Notes under the pieces: model-generated
Told to the model about the DNA's origin: nothing
The model's database searches: none
What the model saw: only the letters and a program-made list of their open reading frames with translations
Assembly (NCBI RefSeq): GCF_007859315.1
Contig: NZ_VOHA01000004.1
Coordinates: 372,001 to 436,000 of the forward strand
From: Reyranella sp. CPCC 100927
GTDB taxonomy: Bacteria > Pseudomonadota > Alphaproteobacteria > Reyranellales > Reyranellaceae
Direction of reading: 5' to 3'
DNA length: 64,000 nucleotides
Program-made: the position numbers and the translations under genes
Shown here: piece by piece, positions 32,426 through 42,682 of the stretch
Numbering within the stretch: the first letter of the stretch is position 1
Layout: each line of letters opens with the position of its first letter

Positions 32426-34617
32426 CCGCAGTGGTCACCGACAAGAACGATGATCGCGTGCCGACTCGCATCGAGGCCGGGATCAAGGTCAAGGGTGCCG
32501 CACGATTTGCGGCGGAAATCCCAATACAGGGCGTGATGCACGCTGCACTGGTTCAGGCACCGCTTGCAAGCGCCAGGATACGGCACATCGATGCGAGCAA
32601 GGCGCGGGCACAACCAGGTGTCGTCAGCGTGATTACGCACGAGGCTATGCCGAGATTGAATCAAGGGGCTTTCCTGGCGCTGCTGCGCGAGCCCCGCGTG
32701 CATTTCGCGGGGCAGCCCGTTGCCGTCGTCGTTGCCGAGACCGCGACACACGCGCGCCGTGCTGTTGCCCTGATCAACGTCGACTATGAAGCCTTGCCTG
32801 CCATCACGTCCGTGACACAGGGGAGCAGCGAGGCCTTTGCTCCCAAGGTCGCCGGCCGCACGTCAACCGATAGCCGTCGTGGTGAACCGGAAGGCGCCAT
32901 GGCCGCGGCTGAGGTCACGATCGAAAAACGGTACACCACGCCAACGCACAATCACCTCGCGCTGGAGCCGCAATGCGTGATCGCGGTCTGGGACAGGGAC
33001 GGCGCTGGTGTCACGGTGCACACAGGCTCTCAGGCGGTGTTCGCGCACCGCAAGGCGATTGCTGACGGCTTCGGACTGTCAGTAGGCCGGGTTCGCGTTG
33101 TTTCGAAGTATCTCGGCGGCGGCTTCGGGTCCAAGGGCAGTGCCTGGCTTCCATGCCTGATGCTCGGTATCGCCGCTGCCCGGCATGTCGGGCGACCGGT
33201 CAAGCTCGAGCTCACGCGAGCCCAGATGTTCACCCTTGTCGGGCGGCGCCAGGAGACGATCCAGACCCTCAAGCTCGGCGCGATGCGCGATGGCCGTCTG
33301 GTTGCGATGACCCATGATACGGTCGCGCAGACCTCCAGCTTCGCCGACTACGCCGATCCTGTCGCTACGCCGACACGTGTGCTTTACGCCTGTCCCAATG
33401 TCGCCACGTCGCACCGGCTGGTGCGGGTGAATGCGCCGCAGCCCAACCCGATGCGCGCCCCCGGTGAAGGGCCGGGCAGCTTCGCCTTGGAGTCGGCCCT
33501 CGACGAGCTGGCACATGTGCTGAAGATGGATCCGCTGGCATTGCGACTACGCAACTATGCGGAGCGCGACCAGCACGTCGACCTGCCATGGTCGAGCAAC
33601 GGCCTGCGCGACTGTTGCCGTGTCGGCGCGCAAAGCTTCGGCTGGGCGCGGCGCCCGATTGCGATCGGTACCATGCGCGATGGGCATCATGTGCTGGGGT
33701 GGGGCATGGCAGCGGCATGCTATCCTGTCTACCGCATGGCGTCCGAAGCCGTCGTGCGCATCGAGGCCAATGGAACGGTGCGCGTGCGTTGCGGCACTCA
33801 GGACATGGGAAGCGGTACGTACACGGTGCTGGCGCAGCTGGCGGCCGAGGCACTGGGTGTGCCGGTCGATGGCATTGACGTCGAACTCGGTGACACAGCG
33901 TTACCGGAAGGGCCCTATTCCGGTGGTTCCATGGCAACCGCGAGCTTCACGCCCGCGGTGGAAGCGGCGGCCGGGCGAGTGCGTCAGCGCCTGATCGACT
34001 TGGTCATCGAGGATGGAGAGTCGCCATTGCATGGCCTGTCGGCTGACCAGCTCGTGCTGTCGGACGGCTATATCCGCGCCGGAACGGGAAACGCCGCCGA
34101 GCGCCTGGCTGATGTCGTCGCACGCCGGGCACCCGATGGAATCGAGGCCTTTGCCGACGCAGCGCCCGATGCGGCACCACGATACAGTTCGTATGGCTAT
34201 GGCGCGATATTTGCCGAGGTGCGGGTCGACGTCGATCTTGGCGAGGTCCGCGTTGTGCGATTGACGGCAGCCTATGCGGCTGGGCGCATTCTCAATCGGC
34301 GGCTGGCCCGCAGCCAGTTCATTGGCGGCATCGTCGGCGGTATCGGCATGGCATTGCACGAGACCACCATCATGGATGAACGCCTGGGTCGCATCGTCAA
34401 CGACAACCTCGCAGACTATCTCATCCCGGTGCACGCCGACATGCCGGCGTTCGACATCCACATGATCGACGAGGACGATCCGCACCTGGCCGGCGGTATC
34501 AAAGGCATCGGCATGCTGGGCACAGTCGGCACGGCCGCGGCGATCGCTAATGCCGTATTCCACGCGACCGGGCGTCGGATCCGTGATCTGCCGATCCGGC
34601 TGGAGCACTGCCTGTAG
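32422..34617 (+). CDS. molybdopterin-binding large subunit of xanthine-dehydrogenase-family oxidoreductase (YagR-like)
   Basis: This 731-residue subunit should carry the molybdopterin cytosine dinucleotide cofactor. Family blocks are present: GAARFAAEIPIQGVMHAALV, HFAGQPVAVVVAE, LALEPQCVIAVWD, YLGGGFGSKGS, NAPQPNPMRAPGEGPGSFAL, GTQDMGSGTYTVLAQLAAEA. Near the C-terminus the usual GxGE(x)GxxGTAAAIANAV block reads KGIGMLGTVGTAAAIANAV, with Met698 where the catalytic Glu is expected. The overall match to YagR/PaoC-type aldehyde oxidoreductases is strong. The substrate is unknown, and classical hydroxylation may be impaired. Confidence 0.9.
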   Translation: MTAVVTDKNDDRVPTRIEAGIKVKGAARFAAEIPIQGVMHAALVQAPLASARIRHIDASKARAQPGVVSVITHEAMPRLNQGAFLALLREPRVHFAGQPVAVVVAETATHARRAVALINVDYEALPAITSVTQGSSEAFAPKVAGRTSTDSRRGEPEGAMAAAEVTIEKRYTTPTHNHLALEPQCVIAVWDRDGAGVTVHTGSQAVFAHRKAIADGFGLSVGRVRVVSKYLGGGFGSKGSAWLPCLMLGIAAARHVGRPVKLELTRAQMFTLVGRRQETIQTLKLGAMRDGRLVAMTHDTVAQTSSFADYADPVATPTRVLYACPNVATSHRLVRVNAPQPNPMRAPGEGPGSFALESALDELAHVLKMDPLALRLRNYAERDQHVDLPWSSNGLRDCCRVGAQSFGWARRPIAIGTMRDGHHVLGWGMAAACYPVYRMASEAVVRIEANGTVRVRCGTQDMGSGTYTVLAQLAAEALGVPVDGIDVELGDTALPEGPYSGGSMATASFTPAVEAAAGRVRQRLIDLVIEDGESPLHGLSADQLVLSDGYIRAGTGNAAERLADVVARRAPDGIEAFADAAPDAAPRYSSYGYGAIFAEVRVDVDLGEVRVVRLTAAYAAGRILNRRLARSQFIGGIVGGIGMALHETTIMDERLGRIVNDNLADYLIPVHADMPAFDIHMIDEDDPHLAGGIKGIGMLGTVGTAAAIANAVFHATGRRIRDLPIRLEHCL

Positions 34618-34620
34618 ACG

Positions 34621-35508
34621 TCACACCGTGGCCTCGCCGCGCAACACCTGCACGCAACCGCCGCCCACGGTTGCACGGATGCCGTCCTCGGCACGATGCG
34701 CCGTGGTGCGCAGCAAGCTGGGGCGGCCCATTTCGACGCCTTGCACGATATCGTAGCTGACATTGGTGTTCGGCGTCAGCGACAGCAACAGCGCCGCGAG
34801 CGGTGTGGCGGCGCTACCGGTTGCGGGATCTTCGTAAGTGCCGGCCAGCGGTGCGAACATACGGGCCCGGATCCGTGTGCCGTCGTGCGCATAGAGGTAG
34901 AGCGAGAGCCGGCCGTTGAGGGCCGGAAAGGCCGCGAGGCCGCGGCGGAACTGGCTGAGATCAGGGGTCGCTCGTGACAGGGCGTCGCCCGAGACCTCCG
35001 CGAGCACGAACGTGTTACCGACAGACGCCTGTACCGGTTGGTGTGCCGTCACGATGACGTCGCTCGTCCCGATGCCGCCACACGCCGCCACGGTCTCGGC
35101 CGGCAAGCGTGGTCCGAGCGACAGCGGTTGTGGTGCCGCAATGGTGGCGCCGACCACGGTGCCGGTGGCGTCGGTGTCGATCTTGATCTCGACGAGGCCG
35201 GCGATTTCCTCGAACAGGAGCACGCCGTTGGGGGCACGCCCCTGTTGGGCCAGTACATAACCCGTGCCGACATTGGGATGGCCAGCGAACGGCATCTCGT
35301 ACGTGCGATTGAAAATGCGGACCCGAGCCGTGTGCGCAGGGTTGTCCGGCGGCAATACGAATGTGGTTTCGCTGAGATTGAACTCGTTGGCGAGCGACTG
35401 CATCTGCGCGTCGGTGAGACCGCGCGCGTCAGGAAAGACGGCAAGCTGGTTACCGCCGAAGCGCTGTGTGGTGAAGACGTCGACCGTAACGAAGGGGTAA
35501 GCCGGCAT
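34621..35508 (-). CDS. PhzF family isomerase/epimerase-like protein
   Basis: This 295-residue protein starts MPAYPFVTVDVFTTQRFGGN, then QLAVFPDARGLTDAQMQSLA. The blocks NLSETTFVLPP (with the catalytic-type Glu), RIFNRTYEMPFAGHPNVGTG, and TYEDPATGSAATPLAALLLS are typical of PhzF/YddE. Members isomerise phenazine precursors or act on unknown metabolites. The frame is open upstream, but the family start is at 35508. No phenazine cluster is nearby. The gene converges with the oxidoreductase operon, three bases from its end. Confidence 0.88.
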   Translation of the reverse strand: MPAYPFVTVDVFTTQRFGGNQLAVFPDARGLTDAQMQSLANEFNLSETTFVLPPDNPAHTARVRIFNRTYEMPFAGHPNVGTGYVLAQQGRAPNGVLLFEEIAGLVEIKIDTDATGTVVGATIAAPQPLSLGPRLPAETVAACGGIGTSDVIVTAHQPVQASVGNTFVLAEVSGDALSRATPDLSQFRRGLAAFPALNGRLSLYLYAHDGTRIRARMFAPLAGTYEDPATGSAATPLAALLLSLTPNTNVSYDIVQGVEMGRPSLLRTTAHRAEDGIRATVGGGCVQVLRGEATV

Positions 35509-35573
35509 GGCAGATCCGCTGTTCTGGAGTATCGCGGCGTACCGTGCCGGCGATGCCCTGGAACGGCCAGCGC

Positions 35574-37886
35574 TCAATTGTCTCCATACAGCGGTGGATC
35601 GTATGCCTGAATCGGCGGCAGGTTGCCGGTGAAGCGCTCGACCTGGACACTGGTGAGCTGCCCCGTGCAACCCTGAGCCAGACGCGACGTGCCGACGTCG
35701 CGCGTGAGCACATTGGGATTGCCGTGGACACACAGCGCGTTGTCTTCCGCCGGATCCGCCGGATCATACCAGGCGCCGGTCGGCAGCTGGACAACACCCG
35801 GCCGGATGTCTTCGGTCAGCTTCGCCGCCGCCAGGCAGGCGCCCCGCGTGTTGAACAGACGCACGATGTCGCCGTCGGCGATACCGCGTGCCGCGGCATC
35901 ATTGGGATGGATACGGACGACTTCGCGGCCACGCGCCTTCATCCCGCTGCTATGGCCACCGAAGTCGAACTGGCTGTGCAGACGTGTCGCTGGCTGATTG
36001 GCGACCAATCGCAGCGGCCGATCGGCGTCGGGCACATCGACGGACGCCAGCCAGACCGGATGGCCGGGACAATCGGCATAGCCGAAACCGGCGACGGTCG
36101 GTGAAAAGATCTCGATCCTGCCGCTGGGTGTCGGCAGCTTACTGGCCTCGGGATCGTTGCGGAAGGCGCGCAACATGCCGCCGTCATCGGGCGCCGATGG
36201 CAGGATCAGCTCGCCCTGTTGCCAGAAGGTCTCGAAATCGGGCGCCGACAGGCCGCGTGCCGCGAGCGCGGTGCGCACCGGCTCGTAAAGATGGTGCAGC
36301 CAGTCGCGCGCCGAGCGACCTTCGGTGAATGCCGCCGCTGTTCCCAACCGCTCGGCCAGCGCCGAGAAGATCGCGTAGTCATCGCGTGCTTCGCCGTAAG
36401 GTGGCGCGATCTGGTGCATGGCCACCATCAGCGGATCGGTCGGCGTGGTGCCGAGATCCTCTCGCTCCAAGGTCATCGTGCTCGGCAGCACGATGTCGGC
36501 ATGTCGCGCCGTGGCGGTCCAGGCGATCTCGTGCACGACCAGCGTATCGATGCGGGCGAACGCCTGGCGCAATCGATTGAGGTCCTGGTGGTGGTGGAAC
36601 GGGTTGCCGCCGGCCCAGTAGACCAGCTTGATGTCGGGATAGGTCAGCCGGTCACCGTTGTAGTCGAAATCCTGTCCTGGATTCAGCAGCATGTCGGAGA
36701 TGCGTGCGACGGGAATGAAGTCGCGCACGCCGTTGGTGCCTTGCGGCAGGGCAGGGCTCGGCACGGCATTCGAACGGCGGCCGGTATGGGCGAGAGCACC
36801 CAGCGCATAGTTGTAGCCGCCGCCGGGCAGGCCGATCTGCCCCAGCATGGCCGCCAGCACCGCTGCCATCCAGACCGGCTGTTCACCGTATTCGGCCCGC
36901 TGCAGTGAATGGGCGACCACCACGAGCGTGCGCTTGCCAGCAAGCTGGCGTGCGCGTTGCGTTATCTCTTCGGCGGCAATTCCGGTGATGGCGGCTGCCC
37001 ATCGTGCATCTTTCGGCTGACCATCGCGGCGGCCCAGCAGATAGTCCTCGAAGACCGGCCAGCCGACGCAATAACGGTCGAGAAAAGCCTTGTCGTGCAG
37101 CTGCTCGCTCACCAGGACGTGCGCCAGACCCAGCATTAGTGCCGTGTCGGTCCCAGGCACCAGCGATAGCCAGTCGGCGCCCGCTTCCGCTGGTAAATCG
37201 CTGCGCAGCGGACTGACCAGGATGAACCGGCAGCCGCGCGCCTGCGCCTTGCGCATCGCGCTGCGCTCGATGTGCTGGCTGATGCCGCCGCCACCCACCA
37301 TGCTGTTCTTCAGCGCCATGCCGCCGAAAGCGATGACGACGTCAGTGTGCTCGACGATCTGCTCCCAGGTGACGTTGCGGCGGCTGATCGATTCCATCGG
37401 TCCCAGGATGTGGGGCAGGATCACGCCGGAGGCGCCGGCGCTGTAGCTGTTCACCGACCGGACGTAACCGCCCAGCGACGTGTTGAGGAACCGGTGCACC
37501 TGGCTTTGCGCGTGATGGAAGCGACCGGCGCTCGCCCAGCCGTAGGAACCGCCGAAGATCGTGCGGGGGCCGTGCACATCGCGCACGCGCTTGAGTTCAT
37601 CCGCCAGCAGGTCGAGCACGCGGTCCCAGGCCATCGGCACGAATTCGTCGCGGCCGCGCCGCTCATCGGGGCCAGGGCCGCGTTCAAGCCAGCCGCGCCG
37701 CACCATCGGTCGTGCGATGCGGGCCTTGTGCCGCAGCGCCTCCGGGAAGTTCTGTAGCACCAGGTTGGGATCGGGATCCGCGGCGTGCGGTTTCACGATC
37801 AGCCGATCACCATGCCATCCGGCTTGGAATGCACCCCAGTGGGCACTGTGCGGCCGGAAGACGACGTCATCAGGAACACGAGTCAT
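35574..37886 (-). CDS. BisC/TorA-like molybdopterin oxidoreductase (DMSO reductase family)
   Basis: This 770-residue enzyme belongs to the bis-MGD DMSO reductase group. The start lacks a Tat leader, as in cytoplasmic BisC. GPRTIFGGSYGWASAGRFHH and GYVRSVNSYSAGASG carry the conserved cofactor pocket, with Ser149 as the likely Mo ligand. FGGMALKNSM, LVSPLRSD, GLPGGGYNY, YWAGGNPFHHHQDLNRL and DIVLPSTMTLEREDLG are family blocks. The C-terminal dinucleotide-binding domain has ATRLHSQFDFG and RIHPNDAAARGIADGD. It probably reduces an S- or N-oxide such as biotin or methionine sulfoxide. No heme partner is adjacent. Confidence 0.9.
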   Translation of the reverse strand: MTRVPDDVVFRPHSAHWGAFQAGWHGDRLIVKPHAADPDPNLVLQNFPEALRHKARIARPMVRRGWLERGPGPDERRGRDEFVPMAWDRVLDLLADELKRVRDVHGPRTIFGGSYGWASAGRFHHAQSQVHRFLNTSLGGYVRSVNSYSAGASGVILPHILGPMESISRRNVTWEQIVEHTDVVIAFGGMALKNSMVGGGGISQHIERSAMRKAQARGCRFILVSPLRSDLPAEAGADWLSLVPGTDTALMLGLAHVLVSEQLHDKAFLDRYCVGWPVFEDYLLGRRDGQPKDARWAAAITGIAAEEITQRARQLAGKRTLVVVAHSLQRAEYGEQPVWMAAVLAAMLGQIGLPGGGYNYALGALAHTGRRSNAVPSPALPQGTNGVRDFIPVARISDMLLNPGQDFDYNGDRLTYPDIKLVYWAGGNPFHHHQDLNRLRQAFARIDTLVVHEIAWTATARHADIVLPSTMTLEREDLGTTPTDPLMVAMHQIAPPYGEARDDYAIFSALAERLGTAAAFTEGRSARDWLHHLYEPVRTALAARGLSAPDFETFWQQGELILPSAPDDGGMLRAFRNDPEASKLPTPSGRIEIFSPTVAGFGYADCPGHPVWLASVDVPDADRPLRLVANQPATRLHSQFDFGGHSSGMKARGREVVRIHPNDAAARGIADGDIVRLFNTRGACLAAAKLTEDIRPGVVQLPTGAWYDPADPAEDNALCVHGNPNVLTRDVGTSRLAQGCTGQLTSVQVERFTGNLPPIQAYDPPLYGDN

Positions 37887-38037
37887 ACGCTCACCTCATG
37901 GTCGGCTACGATGCCGCTGTTGGGGCACCGTCTCAATTCAGGAATCGTGGGTGCGGCTATGAGAAAAACTAGGGGCCTCGGATCATCGCAATCAGTCAGC
38001 GCTATGATAGCGTGTCATCTTTGAGGGAGGCAGAGAG

Positions 38038-38913
38038 ATGCGCGAGCCGGACGCCCTGATCAGCACTGACACCCTGGCGCGCTCGCTGGGGGATGCCAGC
38101 CTGCGGGTTTTCGACTGTACGACGTACCTTGAGCCGACGCCGGCCGGCAGCGACGATCCTTACATTGCGGTGCCCGGGCATAAAAGCTTCGCCGACGCGC
38201 ATATTCCAGGTGCCGACTTCCTCGACCTGCAGGGCGAATTTTCCGATGCCACCACCCGGCTGCGGTTCATGATGCCGTCGGTCGCACAGCTCGAGGCGGC
38301 GTTTGGCCGTCACGGCATCGGCAATGACAGCCGCGTGGTGCTCTACAGCATCGGCACCATGATGTGGGCAACGCGGTTTTGGTGGATGCTGAAGGCCCTG
38401 GGGTTCGATGGGGCTGCCGTGCTCGACGGCGGTTTCGACAAATGGCGTGCGGAAGGCCGGCCGGTGGAGACTGGTGCTGCCAAGGGCTACCCGCCGGCAC
38501 GCTTTGTCGCCAAGCCGCGACCCGGTCGCTTTGTCGATAAGCAGGCGGTGCTGGCGGCGACGACGAATCCCAAAGCGGTGATCGTGAACGCGCTGGGTCC
38601 GCAGTTCCACAAGGGTCTGGAGCCCAGCCGCTATGGCCGCGCGGGGCGCGTGCCGGGCAGTGTCAATGTACCCGCCGCCACTCTGGTCGATCCGCAGACC
38701 AAGGCCTTTACTGCACTCGACGACGCTGAAGCGAAGTTCGCCGCGGCGGGTATCGCCAAGGACAAGCACGTCATTGCCTACTGCGGCGGCGGTATCTCCG
38801 CCACGATCGACCTGTTCCTGCTGCACCAGCTCGGCTTCGATGACATCACGCTCTACGATGCGTCGATGGGGGAGTGGGCCAGGGACACGACGCTGCCGAT
38901 CGAGCAGGGATAG
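38038..38913 (+). CDS. sulfurtransferase (two-domain rhodanese)
   Basis: This 291-residue protein has two rhodanese domains. The N-terminal one contains HIPGADFLDLQGEFSD and NDSRVVLYSIGTMMWATRFW and lacks a catalytic Cys. The C-terminal one contains GRVPGSVNVPAATLVDP and HVIAYCGGGISATIDLFLLH, with the active Cys249. The CGGGIS loop differs from the CGSGVTA of mercaptopyruvate sulfurtransferases and from the CRKGVTA of rhodaneses, so the donor is uncertain. A GAGGGAGG site precedes the ATG. Confidence 0.9.
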   Translation: MREPDALISTDTLARSLGDASLRVFDCTTYLEPTPAGSDDPYIAVPGHKSFADAHIPGADFLDLQGEFSDATTRLRFMMPSVAQLEAAFGRHGIGNDSRVVLYSIGTMMWATRFWWMLKALGFDGAAVLDGGFDKWRAEGRPVETGAAKGYPPARFVAKPRPGRFVDKQAVLAATTNPKAVIVNALGPQFHKGLEPSRYGRAGRVPGSVNVPAATLVDPQTKAFTALDDAEAKFAAAGIAKDKHVIAYCGGGISATIDLFLLHQLGFDDITLYDASMGEWARDTTLPIEQG

Positions 38914-38958
38914 CGGTCGCAGGCCAACGCGAGCCGAGTGCGCCCGTAGGCAGCGTTG

Positions 38959-40236
38959 TCAGTCTTTCACCAGCAGCCGATGGGTGACGAAGCACAGGAT
39001 GCCGCCCATGCCCATGAACACAGCCATGGGCTGGATCGTGGTGCCCAGCAATGCGCCCACGGCGGCGCCAAAGACGGCCCCGCAGCCGAACTGGATGACG
39101 CCAAGAAGCGAGGCGGCGGCGCCGGCCATGTGCGGGTAGCGCTGCAAGGCGCAGGCCGTGGCGTTGGGGGCGACCAGAGCCATCGAAGCCACCATTGCCA
39201 TGGCAAGGACGTTGAACGGAATCCAGCCGATCACGCCGGTGTGCGCTTCGACGATGCCCAGAACGATGAGGGCCACGCCGGTGATGGCAGGCAACCAGAC
39301 GGCACGGCGCAGCACCACGTCGGCGCCGACCCGGCGTGTCCATCGGCTGTTGAGCGTGGCGGCAAAGGTCATGGCCAGCAGCGGCGCGCCGAAGGCGATG
39401 GCATAGGTCGTGGGCGCCAGGCCGTAGATCTCGATCAGCACCAGTGACGATACCGAGATGTACGAGAACATGGCGCCGAACAGGGAACCGGTCGTCAGCG
39501 CATAGCCCAGGAACAGCGGCGACGACAGCAGCTCACCGAAGCGACCCAAGATGCTCCCGAAAGCCAGCGGACCGCGTAGCTCAGGCTTCAAGGTTTCGCG
39601 CAAGGTCAGCAATGCCGTAACCAGTGCCACGACACCGAACAGCGCCAGCACGTCAAAGATGGCACGCCAGCCGAAATGGCGCATGACCTCGCTGCCGATC
39701 AGCGGGGCCAGCATCGGCGCCATGCTGACGGAGGCCATGAGAATCGACATCACCTGGGCGGCGCGATCGCGTTCGGCCAGGTCACGAACCATCGTGCGCG
39801 CCATGACCGGGGCGGCGCCGGCACTCAACCCTTGAATAATGCGCAATCCGATCAGGTGCGTGGCGGTGTCGGCCAAGGCGCACAGCGCACTGGAGACGAT
39901 ATAGAGCAACACACCCACGACCAGGACCGGCTTGCGGCCGAAATGGTCGCCGAGCGGACCATAGATGATCTGGCCGAAACCGAAGGCCAGCATGAACGCG
40001 GACAGACTCAGCTGGATTTGTGAGGCGCTCGCCTGGAAATTGCCGCGGATGGTCGGAAATGCCGGCAGATACATGTCGATCGACAGCGGTGTGAAGGCCG
40101 TCAACATCGTGAGCACGGCGATCAGCAGCGGTGACAGCTTGCGGTCGTTGGCGGCGGGGGAGCGATCGGTCAAGGTGTTATGGGGGCTTGTCGATAGGGC
40201 AAACGCGGGAGCCGGGCGTTGTAGCGGCCGGATCAC
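38959..40236 (-). CDS. Bcr/CflA family MFS drug exporter
   Basis: This 425-residue transporter has twelve predicted helices. The first starts LLIAVLTMLTAFTPLSIDMY, then LPAFPTIRGNFQASASQIQL, the signature of Bcr/CflA proteins. Motif A-like GPLGDHFGRKPVLVVG lies between helices 2 and 3. GLSAGAAPVMARTMVRDL is the TM5 motif of proton antiporters. It exports drugs or small metabolites using the proton gradient. About thirty polar residues precede the first helix, so the true start could be internal. Confidence 0.88.
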   Translation of the reverse strand: MIRPLQRPAPAFALSTSPHNTLTDRSPAANDRKLSPLLIAVLTMLTAFTPLSIDMYLPAFPTIRGNFQASASQIQLSLSAFMLAFGFGQIIYGPLGDHFGRKPVLVVGVLLYIVSSALCALADTATHLIGLRIIQGLSAGAAPVMARTMVRDLAERDRAAQVMSILMASVSMAPMLAPLIGSEVMRHFGWRAIFDVLALFGVVALVTALLTLRETLKPELRGPLAFGSILGRFGELLSSPLFLGYALTTGSLFGAMFSYISVSSLVLIEIYGLAPTTYAIAFGAPLLAMTFAATLNSRWTRRVGADVVLRRAVWLPAITGVALIVLGIVEAHTGVIGWIPFNVLAMAMVASMALVAPNATACALQRYPHMAGAAASLLGVIQFGCGAVFGAAVGALLGTTIQPMAVFMGMGGILCFVTHRLLVKD

Positions 40237-40295
40237 GGCAGGGATAGTGGCATATTGGCGCCGACCATCCGCAGGTCGAAAGGCGTCCGGACCCC

Positions 40296-41114
40296 TCAGA
40301 CAGCCGGTTTCCCACGCCGCCGTGGCCGCCTGACGACGCCGCTATCCAGCAATTCGATCCATGCCGGCGCGTGGTCGCTGGCCTTGGGAACGCCACGGAC
40401 ATCGCGGTCGACGCCGGCCGCGACCAAGCGGTCGGCGGTGGCGGGGCTGAGCAGCAGGTGGTCGAGGCGGAGGCCGGCGTTGCGTCCCCACGCGTTGCGA
40501 AGGTAATCCCAGAACGTATAGATGCGCTCGCCGGGATGCAGGGAACGCACCGCATCCACCCAGCCCTGCCCGACAAGGCGGGCAAAGGCATCGCGGACCT
40601 CCGGACGGAAGAGCGCATCGTCGGCCCAGCGCTCCGGCTTGTACACATCGAGGTCGGTCGGCATGACATTGTAGTCGCCAACCAGTACCACCGGCGCGCC
40701 ACTGGCCAGCAGGTTCGCCGCGTGTGCCGAGAGGCGCTCCAGCCAGCGGAGCTTGTAGTCGAACTTCGGGCCCGGGGCGGGATTGCCGTTGGGTACATAG
40801 ACGCACCCAATCAGGATCCCGGATATGGCCGCTTCGATATAGCGGCTGTGCGCGTCATCCGGGTCGCCGGGCAAGCCGCGCCGCGTCTCGATCGGCACGC
40901 CGCCGCGCGACAGGATGGCGACGCCGTTCCATCCTTTCTGCCCCTGCCAGATCGCCTGGTATCCGGCCTTGCGAATGTCGGCGAGAGGGAACCTCTCCTG
41001 CGGCGCCTTGAGTTCCTGTAAACAGACGATGTCGGGCTGGGCGTCCGCCAGCCAGTCGAGCAGGACGGCGAGGCGTCCGTTGATGCCGTTGACGTTGAAG
41101 GTGGCGATTTTCAT
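40296..41114 (-). CDS. xth: exodeoxyribonuclease III
   Basis: This 272-residue nuclease repairs abasic and 3'-blocked DNA. The AP-endonuclease family blocks are clear: MKIATFNVNGINGRLAVLLD, DIVCLQELKAP (metal-binding Glu), GWNGVAILSRGG, SRYIEAAISGILIGCVYVPN, VLVGDYNVMPTDLDVYKP (catalytic Asp/Asn), LRLDHLLLSP, and SDHAPAWIEL (catalytic Asp-His). The start at 41114 is given by the family; an upstream extension of the frame is non-coding. The C-terminus has a short basic tail. Confidence 0.94.
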   Translation of the reverse strand: MKIATFNVNGINGRLAVLLDWLADAQPDIVCLQELKAPQERFPLADIRKAGYQAIWQGQKGWNGVAILSRGGVPIETRRGLPGDPDDAHSRYIEAAISGILIGCVYVPNGNPAPGPKFDYKLRWLERLSAHAANLLASGAPVVLVGDYNVMPTDLDVYKPERWADDALFRPEVRDAFARLVGQGWVDAVRSLHPGERIYTFWDYLRNAWGRNAGLRLDHLLLSPATADRLVAAGVDRDVRGVPKASDHAPAWIELLDSGVVRRPRRRGKPAV

Positions 41115-41347
41115 GAAGGTTCGGCTGGGCGATGCGACGTCGAGCCGCCGTGGCCATGCTGTGATATCGACCGCAGCATAGCCGTCGTATCCTCCAGGTC
41201 TCCAAACGATACGACGCAACCGTATCACGAGATCGGCCGTCCGCACCGATTAACGACGCTGTCGCCGTCCGATATGCCCCCGCGCTGCCATGCTGACAGC
41301 CAGGCACCATCAACACCGATGATGGCGGCGCTTTTTCTTTCGTACGC

Positions 41348-42682
41348 TCAGTACGTTGGATGATCGTCTTTGCTCAGATGCCCCTTGTGCCGGGTGTCGG
41401 GCATCCACAGCGCCGCCAGCAGCGACACGGCACACAACGCGGTGACGTAGTAGTAGAAGTAGGTTTCGTGGCCGACCGACTTGAACCACAGGGCGACATA
41501 CTCGGCCGAGCCGCCGAAAGCGGCGTTGGCCAGCGCGTAAGACAGGCCGACGCCCAATGCCCGCACCTGCGTGGGAAACAGCTCGGCTTTCACCAGACCG
41601 CTGATCGACGTGTAGAGGCTGACGAACACCAGGGCGAGCAGGATCAGGCCAAAAGCGGCATAGGGATCGGTGACGCGGCTGAGGGCACTCAGCAGCGGCA
41701 CAGTCGACATGACCGTCAGTACACCGAAGGCGATCAGCGAGTGGCGGCGCCCGATGCGGTCAGACAGGGAGCCGAACACGGGCTGCAGCAACATGTAGGC
41801 GAACAGCACGGCGGTCATCACGGTGCTGGCGACCTTGGCGTCCATACCGGCCGTGTTGACCAGGTATTTCTGCATGTAGGTCGTGTAGGTGTAGAAGACC
41901 AACGACCCACCAGCCGTCAATCCAAGCACCTGCAGAAATGCCTTGAGATGCGGCAGCAAGCCACGGATCGTCCCGGCCTCCTTGGCGGCGCGCGACTCCG
42001 CCGACGTGGTCTCGGGCAGCGAACGGCGCAGATACAACGCCACGATGGCAAGCACGGCGCCCAGGATGAACGGCACACGCCAGCCCCAGGCAAGCAGCTC
42101 CTCGTGGGTAAGAAACTGCTGCAGGATGACCAGCACCAGCACCGCCAACAGCTGCCCACCGATCAGGGTGACATACTGGAACGAAGCGAAGAAGCCGCGA
42201 TGGCGCGCAACGGCCACTTCGCTCATGTAGGTGGCACTGGTCCCGTATTCGCCGCCCACCGAGAGGCCCTGGAACAGGCGCGCCATCAGCAGCAACGCCG
42301 GTGCCGCGACACCGATGCTGGCGTGGGTCGGCAGCAACGCGATCACCAGCGAACCACCGCACATCATCAGAACCGACAACACCATGGCCGCACGCCGGCC
42401 GTGGCGGTCGGCAAAGCGGCCGAAGAACCAGCCGCCTAACGGCCGCATCAGGAAGCCGGCCGCAAAGACACCCGCTGCGGCCAACAGCTGCGCCGTCCGG
42501 TTGTCAGAGGGAAAGAAGGAGGGTGCGAAGTAAAGGGCGCAGAACGAATAGACGTAGAAATCATACCACTCGACCAGGTTGCCCGATGAGCCGGCAACGA
42601 TCGCCATGACGCGTCGGCGCGTATCACCGCCGGTGCCCGATTGCCGCGGCGGTGCGGATGGCATGGGGATGTCGCTGGCCAT
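41348..42682 (-). CDS. MHS-type MFS metabolite:proton symporter
   Basis: This 444-residue protein has twelve helices. The N-terminal region [20 protein letters not shown] is the hallmark of the metabolite:H+ symporter family (KgtP, ShiA, CitA). Motif A is [19 protein letters not shown] and a second copy is [37 protein letters not shown] is the conserved TM4-5 region. Likely substrates are dicarboxylates, shikimate-like acids or betaines. The histidine ammonia-lyase gene upstream on the same strand hints at uptake of a related acid, but this is weak. Confidence 0.88.
   Translation of the reverse strand: MASDIPMPSAPPRQSGTGGDTRRRVMAIVAGSSGNLVEWYDFYVYSFCALYFAPSFFPSDNRTAQLLAAAGVFAAGFLMRPLGGWFFGRFADRHGRRAAMVLSVLMMCGGSLVIALLPTHASIGVAAPALLLMARLFQGLSVGGEYGTSATYMSEVAVARHRGFFASFQYVTLIGGQLLAVLVLVILQQFLTHEELLAWGWRVPFILGAVLAIVALYLRRSLPETTSAESRAAKEAGTIRGLLPHLKAFLQVLGLTAGGSLVFYTYTTYMQKYLVNTAGMDAKVASTVMTAVLFAYMLLQPVFGSLSDRIGRRHSLIAFGVLTVMSTVPLLSALSRVTDPYAAFGLILLALVFVSLYTSISGLVKAELFPTQVRALGVGLSYALANAAFGGSAEYVALWFKSVGHETYFYYYVTALCAVSLLAALWMPDTRHKGHLSKDDHPTY

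Noticed and set aside
41305-41340. CCATCA/TGATGG hairpin followed by a T run
   Set aside because: It looks like a terminator in the plus direction, but both flanking genes are on the minus strand, so there is no obvious transcript for it to end.
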